A stretch of 45,852 bases of DNA, from positions 1 through 45,852 of the forward strand of contig CABZHM010000010.1 in assembly GCA_902525625.1 (NCBI GenBank). Reading direction: 5' to 3'. Positions 8,890-18,189 of the stretch are shown piece by piece; the first letter of the stretch is position 1, and every line of letters begins with the position of its first letter. Position numbers and translations under genes: made by a program. Below the pieces are notes generated by a model that was given only the letters and a program-made list of their open reading frames with translations, did no database searches and was not told the DNA's origin. Source of the DNA: an uncultured Pelagibacteraceae bacterium (GTDB lineage Bacteria; Pseudomonadota; Alphaproteobacteria; Pelagibacterales; Pelagibacteraceae).

Positions 8890-9526
8890 TTAAATCTCTA
8901 TTTAATCTTTTTTGAGCTTCAACTAATATATCTGGATTTGAGTTTTTTAAATTAATTATTTGGCTAAAAAACTCTTTAGACTTTTGTTTTTGATTTTTTG
9001 AGTAAAAATATTCTGCTAACAAATAAAGAGCATGTGAGTTCCAAACGCTTTTGGTTTTTATAATTGGATTTAAAATATTAAGTAACTCATTCTCAGATAT
9101 TTGATCAGCATTATAAAGACCTTTCTTATAAATAATTAAATTTTTTATTTCTTTATTTAATGATGTTTTGTTAATTAATATTTCAAATAAATCGTTGATC
9201 TGATTTCTATCGTTAATTAACTGATTATCTAGAATGAAATACAGCGAAAGTGGAGAATAAGTTGAATCTTTTTTATTAATTATTTTAATTAAATTTTCAG
9301 CCGTTTTTTTTTTATCATTCTTATCAAAACTTATTGTTGTCGAATAATATAAGTTTGAAATTTTTTTATTTTGAATTTTTATAAACTCTCCATAGCCAAA
9401 AAATAAAACTACAGTCAAAATAATAACGACAAAAAAAATAATCAATTTCTTTTTGTTATCAAAAAGAAAATTTTTTATTTTCTCTTTACGTGTATTTAAT
9501 TCTATTATTGGTATATCATCGTCCAT
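8882..9526 (-). CDS. YfgM-like single-span membrane protein with TPR-like periplasmic domain
   Basis: The 214-residue protein has a cytoplasmic N-terminus (MDDDIPIIELNTRKEK), one membrane span at about residues 28-47 (KLIIFFVVIILTVVLFFGYG), and a helical domain beyond it. Phrases such as NSHALYLLAEYFYSKNQKQK resemble a tetratricopeptide hairpin. This topology and the position directly upstream of bamB match YfgM-type proteins, which work with periplasmic chaperones near the Sec translocon in Escherichia coli. The sequence is poorly conserved, so the assignment rests on topology and neighbours. It starts 1 base after the acnA stop. Confidence 0.65.
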   Translation of the reverse strand: MDDDIPIIELNTRKEKIKNFLFDNKKKLIIFFVVIILTVVLFFGYGEFIKIQNKKISNLYYSTTISFDKNDKKKTAENLIKIINKKDSTYSPLSLYFILDNQLINDRNQINDLFEILINKTSLNKEIKNLIIYKKGLYNADQISENELLNILNPIIKTKSVWNSHALYLLAEYFYSKNQKQKSKEFFSQIINLKNSNPDILVEAQKRLNRDLSD

Positions 9527-9527
9527 A

Positions 9528-12197
9528 TTAAATCATATTACGAAGAACATACTGTAATATTCCCCCATTCTTATAGTACTCTAATTCATTTTTTGTATCT
9601 ATCCTACACAGAGTTTCTAATTTTTTAATTTCACCAGATAAATACTTAATTTCAATTTTAACCTTGTCAGAAGGATTTATTCCCTTTTCTAAATTAATAA
9701 CACTTATTAGTTCTGAACCTTTTAAATTCAAATTTTTTCTGTTTATATTATCTATAAATTGAAGAGGTAAAACTCCCATTCCAATTAAATTAGATCTATG
9801 AATCCTCTCAAAACTTTCAGCAATTACCGCTTTAATACCTAAAAGTTTTGTTCCCTTTGCAGCCCAATCCCTTGATGAACCTGTTCCATATTCTTTGCCG
9901 CCAATAACAACTAAATCTGTTTTTCTTTTTTTATATTCAACTACTGCATCATATACTGGGATAACTTTTTCTTCAGGGTATAATTTGGTAAAACCACCTT
10001 CCGTTCCTGGTGCCATTTCATTTCTTATCCTAATATTTGCAAATGTTCCTCTCATCATAACCTCATGATTTCCTCTTCTTGATCCATAAGAATTATAATC
10101 TTTTGGTAAAATTTGATGCTTCATAAAATAGTCACCAGTCGGACTATCTTTCTGTATATTACCTGCTGGAGATATGTGATCAGTAGTAACCATATCTCCT
10201 AAAATTAGTAAAGGTCTAGCATCTTTTATCTTTTTAAATCCCTCTGGCTCATCAGGTAAGTCATCAAAAAACGGCGGTTTTTTTACATAGGTCGAATTTT
10301 CTTCCCAATCATAAATACTGGTTTTTTCAGTTTTAATTTCTTGCCATTGTTTTGGTCCCTCAGAAACATTTGAGTATCTCTTAATAAACATGTCTGCACT
10401 TAAAGAAGCTTTTAAAATATCTTCAATCTCTTTATTTGTAGGCCAAATATCTTTTAAATAAATATCATTTCCATTTTTATCTTTTCCTAGTGGGTCATTG
10501 TAAAGATTAAAATCCATTCTCCCAGCTAAAGCATAGGCAACAACTAGTGGAGGAGAAGCCAAAAAATTAGCTTTAATGTGTGGTGAAATTCTTCCCTCGA
10601 AATTTCTATTTCCTGAGAGAACTGAAACTGCGTATAAATTTTCTTTTTGAATTGCATGAACAATATTATCTGCTAATGGTCCAGAATTTCCAATACATGT
10701 TGTGCATCCATAACCTACTAAATTAAATCCTAATTTATCAAGGTATTTTGATAGGTCAGCTTTATCTAAGTAATCCGTTACAACTTGAGATCCTGGCGCC
10801 AATGAGGTCTTTACCCATGGCTTTACCTTAAGACCAAGATCCACTGCTTTTTTTGCAACTAATCCCGCACCGATCAAAACATTGGGATTAGAAGTGTTAG
10901 TGCAAGACGTTATTGCAGCAATTAAAATAGAACCATCCTGAATTTCAAAATCAGTACCATCCACTTTTGATAGAGAAAAATTTTTTTTCTTTGTGGTATC
11001 AAAAAAAACTTTTTTAAAATTACTAGCTGCATCAGTTAACAAAACTTTATCTTGTGGTCTTTTGGGTCCTGAGATTGTTGGTACAATTGTAGACATATCC
11101 AATGTCAAATTATCAGTAAAATATATATCATCACTAGCCCATAAACCTTGTGCCTTTGCATATTTTTCGACAATTTTTACAGTAAAATTATCTCTGCCAG
11201 AAAATTCCAAATACTTCAAAGTTTCTTCATCAATAGGAAAAAAACCACATGTTGCTCCATATTCTGGAGCCATATTTGCAATAGTTGCTCGATCAGCAAG
11301 AGATAAATTTTTTAATCCTTCTCCATAAAATTCTACAAATTTTCCAACTACACCTTTATCTCTTAACATTTTTACAACTGTTAATACTAAATCTGTAGCC
11401 GTTGTACCCTCAGGCATTTTATTTTTTACCTCAAAACCAATCACTTCTGGTATCAACATTGAAATTGGTTGGCCTAGCATTCCTGCCTCTGCCTCAATAC
11501 CTCCTACTCCCCAACCCAAAACTGATAATCCATTAACCATTGTTGTATGACTATCTGTTCCGACTAATGTATCTGGAAAAATATATTCATCTCCTTTGTA
11601 TTTCTCATTCCATACTACTTTAGATAGATATTCTAAATTGACCTGGTGACAAATTCCTGTGCCTGGGGGAACAATTCTAAAATTATCAAACGCTTGTTGT
11701 CCCCACTTTAAAAATGAGTATCTTTCACTATTTCTTTTAAATTCTATCTCAACATTTTTTTCAAATGAATCTGACTTTGCAGATTGATCTACTTGAACAG
11801 AGTGGTCTATTACAAGATCAACTGCAGATAATGGATTAATTTTTTCTGGGTCTTTTTTTTTATTTTTTACAGCTTCTCGCATGGCAGCTAAATCAGCAAC
11901 AGCTGGTATACCGGTATAATCTTGTAACAAAACTCTTGCAGGTCTATAAGCTATTTCAGTTTTGGATTTTTTATCTTTCAACCATTCTTTAATTGCCTCA
12001 ATTTGTTTTTTTGTTACAGATAGATCATCTTCATATCTTAAAAGATTTTCCAAAAGCACTTTCAAAGATTTAGGTAATCTAGAAATACCATCTAATCCAT
12101 TTTTCTCAGCATTTTCTAAAGAGTAATATTTAAATTTTTTACCCTGAATATCTATCTCTGAGAGTGAATTGTAAGAATTTTTTGTACCTGGTTTCAT
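9528..12197 (-). CDS. acnA: Aconitate hydratase A
   Basis: At 889 residues this has the full length of the AcnA/IRP1 family. It isomerises citrate to isocitrate in the TCA cycle through a 4Fe-4S cluster. The cluster cysteines are visible in ITSCTNTSNP near residue 434 and GYGCTTCIGNSGP near 500. Other family segments include RPARVLLQDYTGIPAV, DHSVQVDQ, GTGICHQVNLEYL, VGTDSHTTMVNGL and, in the swivel domain, GGKEYGTGSSRDWAAKG. The start is an ATG 8 bases after the LysE-type gene, within the csaA-zapE operon. Confidence 0.98.
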   Translation of the reverse strand: MKPGTKNSYNSLSEIDIQGKKFKYYSLENAEKNGLDGISRLPKSLKVLLENLLRYEDDLSVTKKQIEAIKEWLKDKKSKTEIAYRPARVLLQDYTGIPAVADLAAMREAVKNKKKDPEKINPLSAVDLVIDHSVQVDQSAKSDSFEKNVEIEFKRNSERYSFLKWGQQAFDNFRIVPPGTGICHQVNLEYLSKVVWNEKYKGDEYIFPDTLVGTDSHTTMVNGLSVLGWGVGGIEAEAGMLGQPISMLIPEVIGFEVKNKMPEGTTATDLVLTVVKMLRDKGVVGKFVEFYGEGLKNLSLADRATIANMAPEYGATCGFFPIDEETLKYLEFSGRDNFTVKIVEKYAKAQGLWASDDIYFTDNLTLDMSTIVPTISGPKRPQDKVLLTDAASNFKKVFFDTTKKKNFSLSKVDGTDFEIQDGSILIAAITSCTNTSNPNVLIGAGLVAKKAVDLGLKVKPWVKTSLAPGSQVVTDYLDKADLSKYLDKLGFNLVGYGCTTCIGNSGPLADNIVHAIQKENLYAVSVLSGNRNFEGRISPHIKANFLASPPLVVAYALAGRMDFNLYNDPLGKDKNGNDIYLKDIWPTNKEIEDILKASLSADMFIKRYSNVSEGPKQWQEIKTEKTSIYDWEENSTYVKKPPFFDDLPDEPEGFKKIKDARPLLILGDMVTTDHISPAGNIQKDSPTGDYFMKHQILPKDYNSYGSRRGNHEVMMRGTFANIRIRNEMAPGTEGGFTKLYPEEKVIPVYDAVVEYKKRKTDLVVIGGKEYGTGSSRDWAAKGTKLLGIKAVIAESFERIHRSNLIGMGVLPLQFIDNINRKNLNLKGSELISVINLEKGINPSDKVKIEIKYLSGEIKKLETLCRIDTKNELEYYKNGGILQYVLRNMI

Positions 12198-12205
12198 ATT
12201 TTATA

Positions 12206-12796
12206 TTATATATAGAACGTAATTATGCTCAAAAGAAGAAGTCCTGACATAACATAATTAAAATACTTAATAAATTTATCATTTGTCGCAAATTTCCTAA
12301 GAAATTTTCCTATAAAAGTCCAAAGAGTGATACTTGTTACCGAAAATATGAATGCTAGGAATATAATTTGAGTCGCATAGCTCAAATAATTCTCACCTAA
12401 TTCTACATATGTAGAAACAACAATTATTGCCACAGTTACTCCCTTTGGATTTAAATATTGAAACAAAAATGTTTCAATAAATTTTACAGGGTTTTCTTTA
12501 ATAGTTTCATCAGAAGTTTTTGAAAATGCAATTTTGTAGGCCAAATAAATTAAAAATAAAGTCCCAAGATATTTAATTATAATTTGTATTACAGGAAATA
12601 ATTTAAATATATTTATAAGACCGATAGATAAAAATAAAACTAACGATGTGAATCCTAAAGTTACTCCTAAGATATGGGGGATAGTTTTTGCAAAACCAAA
12701 ATTGAAACCAGAATACGAAGCCACAACATTATTTGGTCCTGGCGTATATGCGGTTACAAACCAAAATAAAGAGATTGATAATATTTCAGGATGCAT
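12206..12796 (-). CDS. LysE/RhtB-family amino-acid exporter
   Basis: This 196-residue membrane protein has about six hydrophobic segments and the family signature near the N-terminus, FWFVTAYTPGPNNVVASYSG (PGPN motif). It also has GVTLGF and the later FQYLNPKGVTVAI (NPK motif). The LysE/RhtB family exports amino acids and related compounds across the inner membrane. The substrate cannot be inferred from sequence. It starts 1 base after the csaA stop and is followed by acnA after 8 bases, so expression is coupled to those genes. Confidence 0.88.
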   Translation of the reverse strand: MHPEILSISLFWFVTAYTPGPNNVVASYSGFNFGFAKTIPHILGVTLGFTSLVLFLSIGLINIFKLFPVIQIIIKYLGTLFLIYLAYKIAFSKTSDETIKENPVKFIETFLFQYLNPKGVTVAIIVVSTYVELGENYLSYATQIIFLAFIFSVTSITLWTFIGKFLRKFATNDKFIKYFNYVMSGLLLLSIITFYI

Positions 12797-12797
12797 T

Positions 12798-13139
12798 TTA
12801 AGCTATTGGGAGACCGTTCTCAGATTTTTGAGAAGGGTGAACTAATATCACTTTTCCCTCTTTATCGATCGAACCTAAAATTAAAACCTGAGAAACAACA
12901 CCTGCAATATTTTTCTCTGGAAAATTACAAACACCTATGACTTGTTTCCCTTTTAAATTCTCTTCGTTATAGTAATGAGTGATTTGTGCAGATGATTGTT
13001 TTACACCTATTTCCTTACCAAAGTCAACTTCGATTACTAATGATGGTTTTCTAGCTTTTTCATTTTGTTTCACAGAAATTACGGTTCCTACTCTTATATC
13101 TACCTTATCAAATATGTTGTATGTAATTTGTTCTTTCAT
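12798..13139 (-). CDS. csaA: CsaA-type tRNA-binding domain protein
   Basis: The protein has 113 residues, the full length of stand-alone CsaA. It shows the OB-fold of the EMAP-II/tRNA-binding domain: KVDIRVGTVISVKQNEKARK, then DFGKEIGVKQSSAQIT, then GKQVIGVCNFPEKNIAG and LILGS. CsaA was described as a chaperone-like protein that binds tRNA. It is the first gene of the leftward operon reaching zapE. Only 29 bases separate its ATG from the divergent argE ATG, so both promoters must be packed into that gap or into coding sequence. Confidence 0.9.
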   Translation of the reverse strand: MKEQITYNIFDKVDIRVGTVISVKQNEKARKPSLVIEVDFGKEIGVKQSSAQITHYYNEENLKGKQVIGVCNFPEKNIAGVVSQVLILGSIDKEGKVILVHPSQKSENGLPIA

Positions 13140-13168
13140 AATCTCAGTATATATATTAGTTATTATTT

Positions 13169-14359
13169 ATGAGTACAGAAATTAATTTAGATGAATTATA
13201 TAATAATTCGATAAAAATTTTGTCAGATTTAATAGGTTTCAAAACTATATCAGGTGAAGATAATAGTAATTTAATTAATTACTGTGAGAATTATTTGCAT
13301 AATTTTGGTGCAACATCATTTAAAACGTTTGATGACGAAAAAAAAAGAGTAAATCTTTTTGCAACAATTAAAGCAAAAAAATCGAATGGTATAAAACCAA
13401 TTATTTTATCGGGTCATACCGATACAGTGCCAGTTTCAAAAAGTTGGAGTACAGATCCTTTCAAAGCAACTATAAAAAAAGAAAAACTTTATGGAAGAGG
13501 ATCATGTGACATGAAAGGTTTTATTGCATGCACATTAGCTTTCGCTCCTGTTTACTCTAAAACTGATTTAAATCGAGATATTCATTTTTCTTTCACTTTT
13601 GATGAAGAGACTGCATGTATTGGGGCACCTATTTTGATAAAAGAATTAAAAAAAAGAAATATTAATGAAGGTATTTGTATTGTGGGTGAGCCCACAAAAA
13701 TGAAAATTATTGATGCGCATAAAGGATGCTATGAATATACAACTTATTTTGAAGGACTGGCAGGTCATAGTTCTATGCCACACAAAGGAGTTAGCGCGGT
13801 TGAATTTGCAACAAAATATTCTAATAAATTAATAGAACTTAGAGAGGAACTAAAAAAAAGATCTCCAAAAGACTCTGTATTTGATCCGCCCTTTTCAACT
13901 TTACAAGTCGGAGGTATTTTTGGAGGAATAGCTCATAATGTTATTGCTGATAAATGTCATGTAGAATGGGAAACTCGACCAGTAGTTAAAGAAGATGGAA
14001 TATTTTTAAATCAGGAGATTGATAAATATGCCAATGAGGTTTTATTACCAGAGATGAGGAAAGTATTTACTAATTCTAAAATTACAAAAAAAATTATTGG
14101 TGAAGTCGCAGGCTTCAATCGTGTTTTAAATTCTGAAGCATGTGAATTTGTATCAAGTCTTACAGGTGATAATTCCAGAGAGGTTGTTTCTTTTGGAACT
14201 GAGGCTGGGTTGTTTCAAGAAATAGGTATTAGTACAGTTGTTTGTGGACCTGGTTCAATTGATCAAGCACATAAAGTTGATGAATTTATTGAATTAAGTG
14301 AGCTGAAAAAGTGTGTAAAATTTCTGGATGGTATAAGAGAAAAATCTTCAATAAATTAA
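13169..14359 (+). CDS. argE: Acetylornithine deacetylase (M20 family)
   Basis: This 396-residue M20 metallopeptidase-family enzyme cleaves N-acetylornithine to ornithine and acetate in arginine synthesis. Metal ligands and catalytic residues are in place: LSGHTDTVPV, GRGSCDMKGF, FDEETACIGA, VGEPTKM and, near the end, GPGSIDQAHKVDEFI. GHSSMPHKGVSA is the dimerisation-domain segment. The length and the GPGSxxxAHxxDE ending favour ArgE over DapE or a generic peptidase. The stop overlaps the convergent aldehyde dehydrogenase stop by 4 bases through a shared TTAA. Confidence 0.88.
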   Translation: MSTEINLDELYNNSIKILSDLIGFKTISGEDNSNLINYCENYLHNFGATSFKTFDDEKKRVNLFATIKAKKSNGIKPIILSGHTDTVPVSKSWSTDPFKATIKKEKLYGRGSCDMKGFIACTLAFAPVYSKTDLNRDIHFSFTFDEETACIGAPILIKELKKRNINEGICIVGEPTKMKIIDAHKGCYEYTTYFEGLAGHSSMPHKGVSAVEFATKYSNKLIELREELKKRSPKDSVFDPPFSTLQVGGIFGGIAHNVIADKCHVEWETRPVVKEDGIFLNQEIDKYANEVLLPEMRKVFTNSKITKKIIGEVAGFNRVLNSEACEFVSSLTGDNSREVVSFGTEAGLFQEIGISTVVCGPGSIDQAHKVDEFIELSELKKCVKFLDGIREKSSIN

Positions 14360-15789
14360 CTCCACCCACCTACAGATTTAACTTCCAAAAATTCTTGAAG
14401 ACCGTGTTCACCAGCTTCTCTACCTATTCCTGAATGCTTGAAACCTCCAAAAGGTGTATCTATTGCTATGCCTGCACCATTTACATCAACCATTCCTGAT
14501 CTGAGTTTTTTTGCAACGCGTTTAGCTTTTTCTTGATCTTGGGTTTGAATATAATTTGTTAGTCCATAAGGAGTATCATTTGCAATTTTGATTGCATCTT
14601 CCTCTGTTTCAAAAGGTATAACAGATAATACTGGTCCAAAAATTTCAGTCCGAGCAATTTCCATACTATTATCAACATCAATAAATACAGTCGGTTTAAC
14701 AAAATATCCTTTTTCATGACCTTTAGGTTTTCCAAGTCCACCTGCAACTAATTTTGCTCCCTCATCAATACCTTTTTTAATTAAGGCTTGAATCTTATTA
14801 TATTGGGTCTCTGATACGACTGGCCCGATATGTTCTCCTTCCTTTTTAGGGTCTCCCACTTCAATACTATCTGTGTACTCTTTAAGTTTTTTAACAGCAT
14901 CAGAGTAATTTGATTTTTCAATTAACATTCTTGTTGGTGCATTACATGATTGACCTGAATTTTTAAAACATCTTAAAGCGCCCCATTCAATAGCTTTGGG
15001 ATCTGCATCTTTAAAGATTATGTTGGCCCCTTTACCACCTAACTCTAAACTTACTCTTTTAAAATCATTAGCTGCATTTTGTGAAATTAAAGCACCAGCT
15101 TTAGTCGATCCAGTAAAAGAAATCATATTTATACTTGGATGTCGTGTAAGAGCATCACCGGTTGTATTTCCATCGCCATTAATAAGATTAAACACTCCTG
15201 GGGGGAATTTTGTTTCATCAATAATTTCGGTTAGAATCATTGATGACAATGGAGCAAGTTCTGAAGGTTTTAAAACCATTGTGCAACCTGATGCTAAAGC
15301 AGGTATTACTTTTAGACAAACCTGATTCATAGGCCAGTTCCATGGTGTAATCAATGCGCAGACTCCTTTGGGTTCATATAAAAGTCTTTGATTGGGAGCA
15401 TGGTCTCCCAAAGGTTTTTCAAATTCAAAATTCTTAAGGTGTCTTATAAAAGATTTTATGTGAGCTGCTCCTGTACCAACTTGAAGTTTTGTTGCAAAAT
15501 CTTTTGGTGCACCCATTTCTGTGGTGATCGCCTCAGAAATATCTGCCCATCTTTTTTTATAATTTTCATAAAGATTTTCTAAAAGTTTTATTCTTTCCTC
15601 TTTATTTGTAAAAGCCCAATAGCTATAGGCTTCTTTAGCAGAACTTACTGCAATATCGACATCTTCTTTGTTACCGAGAGTGATAATTGCGCATTTTTCT
15701 TCAGTAGATGGATTAACAACTTCAATTTGTTGCTTACTTTTTGGAACCTGCCATTTTCCATTTATATAAAAATTTTTTTTATCTTTCAT
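14356..15789 (-). CDS. NAD(P)-dependent aldehyde dehydrogenase
   Basis: This protein has 477 residues from the ATG at 15789. An in-frame TTG at 15822 exists but would overlap the upstream gene, and an AAAGAG sequence lies upstream of the ATG. It has the aldehyde dehydrogenase superfamily motifs: ALITPWNWPMNQ, the catalytic Glu in SLELGGKGANII near 246, the catalytic Cys in KNSGQSCNAPTR near 280, and TEIFGPVLSVIPF. The substrate is not determined by sequence. It lies 19 bases after the agmatinase-family gene, so it may oxidise an aldehyde from polyamine or guanidino-compound breakdown, such as 4-aminobutanal; this is inference. Confidence 0.93.
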   Translation of the reverse strand: MKDKKNFYINGKWQVPKSKQQIEVVNPSTEEKCAIITLGNKEDVDIAVSSAKEAYSYWAFTNKEERIKLLENLYENYKKRWADISEAITTEMGAPKDFATKLQVGTGAAHIKSFIRHLKNFEFEKPLGDHAPNQRLLYEPKGVCALITPWNWPMNQVCLKVIPALASGCTMVLKPSELAPLSSMILTEIIDETKFPPGVFNLINGDGNTTGDALTRHPSINMISFTGSTKAGALISQNAANDFKRVSLELGGKGANIIFKDADPKAIEWGALRCFKNSGQSCNAPTRMLIEKSNYSDAVKKLKEYTDSIEVGDPKKEGEHIGPVVSETQYNKIQALIKKGIDEGAKLVAGGLGKPKGHEKGYFVKPTVFIDVDNSMEIARTEIFGPVLSVIPFETEEDAIKIANDTPYGLTNYIQTQDQEKAKRVAKKLRSGMVDVNGAGIAIDTPFGGFKHSGIGREAGEHGLQEFLEVKSVGGWS

Positions 15790-15808
15790 AATTTTTAGTA
15801 ACTCTTTG

Positions 15809-16768
15809 TTATTTTTTTGCAAATAAATTAGTCAATTCATAAACAATTGTAGCAGCAGCAAGTGATGTTACCTCAGCATGATCATATGCTGGTGAGACTT
15901 CAACTACATCTGCCGATATAAGATTTAAGCCCGATAAGCCCCTTAAAACATTCACCATTTCCCTTGAGGTCATCCCAGCAATTTCTGGAGTTCCTGTTCC
16001 AGGTGCGAAAGCAGGGTCTAATACGTCTATATCTATAGATAAATATAAAGGATTGTTACCTACTCTTTTCTTTATTCTCTCAGCAATACTATCTGTTCCC
16101 TCTGATTGAAATTCATCACAATGAATAATTTTAAATCCAAAACTCTCGTCATTCTTAATATCATCTCTGCTATATAATGGACCTCTAATTCCAACGTGCA
16201 TTGATGCATCATCCAAAAATAAATTTTCTTCCCTCGCTCTTCTAAAAGGTGTTCCATGAGTATAGGGGGCTCCAAAATATGTATCCCAAGTATCAAGATG
16301 AGCATCAAAGTGTACTAATGCGACTGGTCCGTTGTTAATTTTATTAACTGCTTTTAAGAGAGGAAAAGCAATCGTATGATCTCCACCTAAACAAATAATA
16401 CCTCCAACCTTTTTTAATAAATCCTCGGCTCCTATTTGTATCTGTTTTATTGCTTCATTAATATTAAATGGATTGCAAGTAATATCTCCCGCATCAGCCA
16501 CTTGTTGTATTTTAAATGGCTCAACATCATAACTTGGATGATAATTGGTTCTTAAGTGTCTTGAAGCCTGTCTTATACTTTGAGGTCCAAATCTCGCTCC
16601 GGGTCTGTAACTCGTGCCAGCATCAAATGGAACTCCAACAATTGCAACGTCACAACTTTCCACATCTCTTAGCTCTGGCAATCTAGCAAATGTTGAGGGC
16701 CCTGCGAACCTAGGGACTTTTGTTCCACTAACAGGTTGAATTGGATCTTTTTTAGTTTTTTTTTTCAC
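15809..16768 (-). CDS. Agmatinase/guanidino-acid ureohydrolase (arginase superfamily)
   Basis: The 319-residue enzyme belongs to the arginase/agmatinase family of Mn-dependent ureohydrolases, which release urea from a guanidino group. The metal-binding motifs are complete: LGGDHTIAFPLL, VHFDAHLDTWD and SIDIDVLDPAFAPGTGTPE. Agmatinase, guanidinobutyrase and guanidinopropionase cannot be separated by motif, so I do not give a symbol. The start is a GTG at 16768; no closer ATG keeps the N-terminal domain. It is followed after 19 bases by an aldehyde dehydrogenase and is divergent from the metallopeptidase-like gene. A short inverted repeat (ACAGT, 4 bases, ACTGT) at 16767-16780 overlaps the start and could be an operator, but this is weak. 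Confidence 0.92.
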   Translation of the reverse strand: MKKKTKKDPIQPVSGTKVPRFAGPSTFARLPELRDVESCDVAIVGVPFDAGTSYRPGARFGPQSIRQASRHLRTNYHPSYDVEPFKIQQVADAGDITCNPFNINEAIKQIQIGAEDLLKKVGGIICLGGDHTIAFPLLKAVNKINNGPVALVHFDAHLDTWDTYFGAPYTHGTPFRRAREENLFLDDASMHVGIRGPLYSRDDIKNDESFGFKIIHCDEFQSEGTDSIAERIKKRVGNNPLYLSIDIDVLDPAFAPGTGTPEIAGMTSREMVNVLRGLSGLNLISADVVEVSPAYDHAEVTSLAAATIVYELTNLFAKK

Positions 16769-16822
16769 AGTAAAAACTGTATCACATTCTTTTAATTTGG
16801 AATATCTTCTATATAAAGATTT

Positions 16823-17545
16823 ATGATTTATTTTAGATATATAATATTATTTTTTATAATTTTTAATTCAGCACAAGCAGATACTATTTACAATCTAATT
16901 AAGATACCTAATTTAGAAATATATGATATTAAAACTTCAAATAAATTAAGATACTTATACGCTAAGCAACCTTTCACCGTAGGAGTTGATAATAATATAA
17001 ATTGTTACAACTCTGAGAAAAAAACTTTAGACAAAAAGTATGAAGTTATTCAAAAAAATTTGAATAAATATAATCAAGTATTTTTAAAAAGAATAAATTT
17101 AAAATATATAGTTTTGTGTGAAGATTTATCAATTTCAAATATCAATACAGCGGGTATTCCAGATAATGCAATGAAGACACTAATTCTTGATATAAAGTTT
17201 AATGAAAAATATTTCGAACGAGTAATTCATCATGAAGTTTTTCATATAATTAATGACAGTTTTAAAGATATTTTTAATGAAAGCACTTGGTCGAGCTTCA
17301 ATTTAACAAGTTTTGAGTATGCAGAATGTTCCACCTGCACTGATAAATTAGGTCTAGATACCTATATCAATACTAAAGGATTTTTCTCAGAATACTCTCA
17401 ATCTACTGCATCTGAAGATATGGCAGAAGTTTTCTCTCATTTGATGATTGGAACAAACTTAAATACTAAAGATCCAATCTTAGAAAAAAAAATGAATTTT
17501 ATAAAAAAAAATTTGTTAAAAATTGATCCAAATTTTATCCTATGA
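16823..17545 (+). CDS. Secreted HExxH zinc-metallopeptidase-like protein
   Basis: This 240-residue protein has an N-terminal signal (YIILFFIIFNSAQA, cleavage near residue 19) and is probably periplasmic. The sequence VIHHEVFHIIND near residues 133-144 contains HExxH, the zinc site of gluzincin peptidases. ASEDMAEVFSHL about 60 residues later offers a Glu as third ligand. Two Cys occur in AECSTCTDK. I recognise no named family; it resembles putative zinc-binding metallopeptidases of the lethal-factor-like kind only in motif spacing. Its stop overlaps the next ATG (ATGA), coupling it to a cyclophilin. Confidence 0.65.
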   Translation: MIYFRYIILFFIIFNSAQADTIYNLIKIPNLEIYDIKTSNKLRYLYAKQPFTVGVDNNINCYNSEKKTLDKKYEVIQKNLNKYNQVFLKRINLKYIVLCEDLSISNINTAGIPDNAMKTLILDIKFNEKYFERVIHHEVFHIINDSFKDIFNESTWSSFNLTSFEYAECSTCTDKLGLDTYINTKGFFSEYSQSTASEDMAEVFSHLMIGTNLNTKDPILEKKMNFIKKNLLKIDPNFIL

Positions 17546-18189
17546 TTAAAAAAATTAAGGCAACAAGATCAGAAAAAATAATTTTAATATTTTTATTATC
17601 CTTGGCAGTATTTTCTTTTGGTTCTTTTTTTTTAATAAAGAATAAGTGTTTATTTGTAAAAAATTATGATCCAACGAAAATTACTTTTGAAAATCCATCA
17701 AATATTGCAATTTTAAATGTTCCTTGTGGAAATGTTATAATTGAACTCTATCCTCAAATTTCTCCAAATGCCGTTCAAAGATTTAAAAAATTAGTCGAGT
17801 CTAAATCCTATGATAATTCTGCCTTTCATAGAGTAATAAAAGATACCCTTGTACAAGCAGGTGATTTAGAATTTGGTAAAAAAGAAAACTTAAATTATGC
17901 AAAAATTGGTACTGGCAAGTCCGGTTTAGGAACAATAAATTCAGAAATAGACACACCATTTGATTTCAAAAAGGGGAGTGTAGGATTAGCCAGATCAAAA
18001 AATTATAATACAGAAGATAGTCAGTTTTTTATAATTTTAAGAGATGAGCCGTTATACGAGTCTGAATACACTCCTATAGGTAAAGTAATCTATGGTTTAG
18101 AAGCACTTAAAAAGATTAAATATTTAGATAAATCACAATATGTGTTGAGACCTGATTTTATTAACTCTATTAGAATGTTAATTCACTAA
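17542..18189 (+). CDS. Membrane-anchored cyclophilin-type peptidyl-prolyl isomerase
   Basis: The 215-residue protein has one N-terminal membrane span at about residues 13-32 (IILIFLLSLAVFSFGSFFLI) and then a cyclophilin domain facing the periplasm. Family segments are VIIELYPQISPNAVQRFKKL, YDNSAFHRVIKD (FHR motif), LVQAGDLEFG, GSVGLARS and DSQFFIIL. Such enzymes speed proline isomerisation during folding. The ATG overlaps the upstream stop as ATGA, so it is co-translated with the HExxH protein. Its 3' end overlaps the convergent FadN-type gene by 12 bases. Confidence 0.9.
   Translation: MIKKIKATRSEKIILIFLLSLAVFSFGSFFLIKNKCLFVKNYDPTKITFENPSNIAILNVPCGNVIIELYPQISPNAVQRFKKLVESKSYDNSAFHRVIKDTLVQAGDLEFGKKENLNYAKIGTGKSGLGTINSEIDTPFDFKKGSVGLARSKNYNTEDSQFFIILRDEPLYESEYTPIGKVIYGLEALKKIKYLDKSQYVLRPDFINSIRMLIH

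Noticed and set aside
10993-11328. 111-codon frame opposite acnA
   Set aside because: Shadow of the conserved aconitase coding sequence; no ribosome-binding site or recognisable domain.
14356-15822. TTG start for the aldehyde dehydrogenase at 15822, and TTG starts at 7161, 34234, 43806 and 45112 for other genes
   Set aside because: In each case a nearby downstream ATG keeps the domain or signal peptide and avoids or shortens overlap, so the ATG was chosen.
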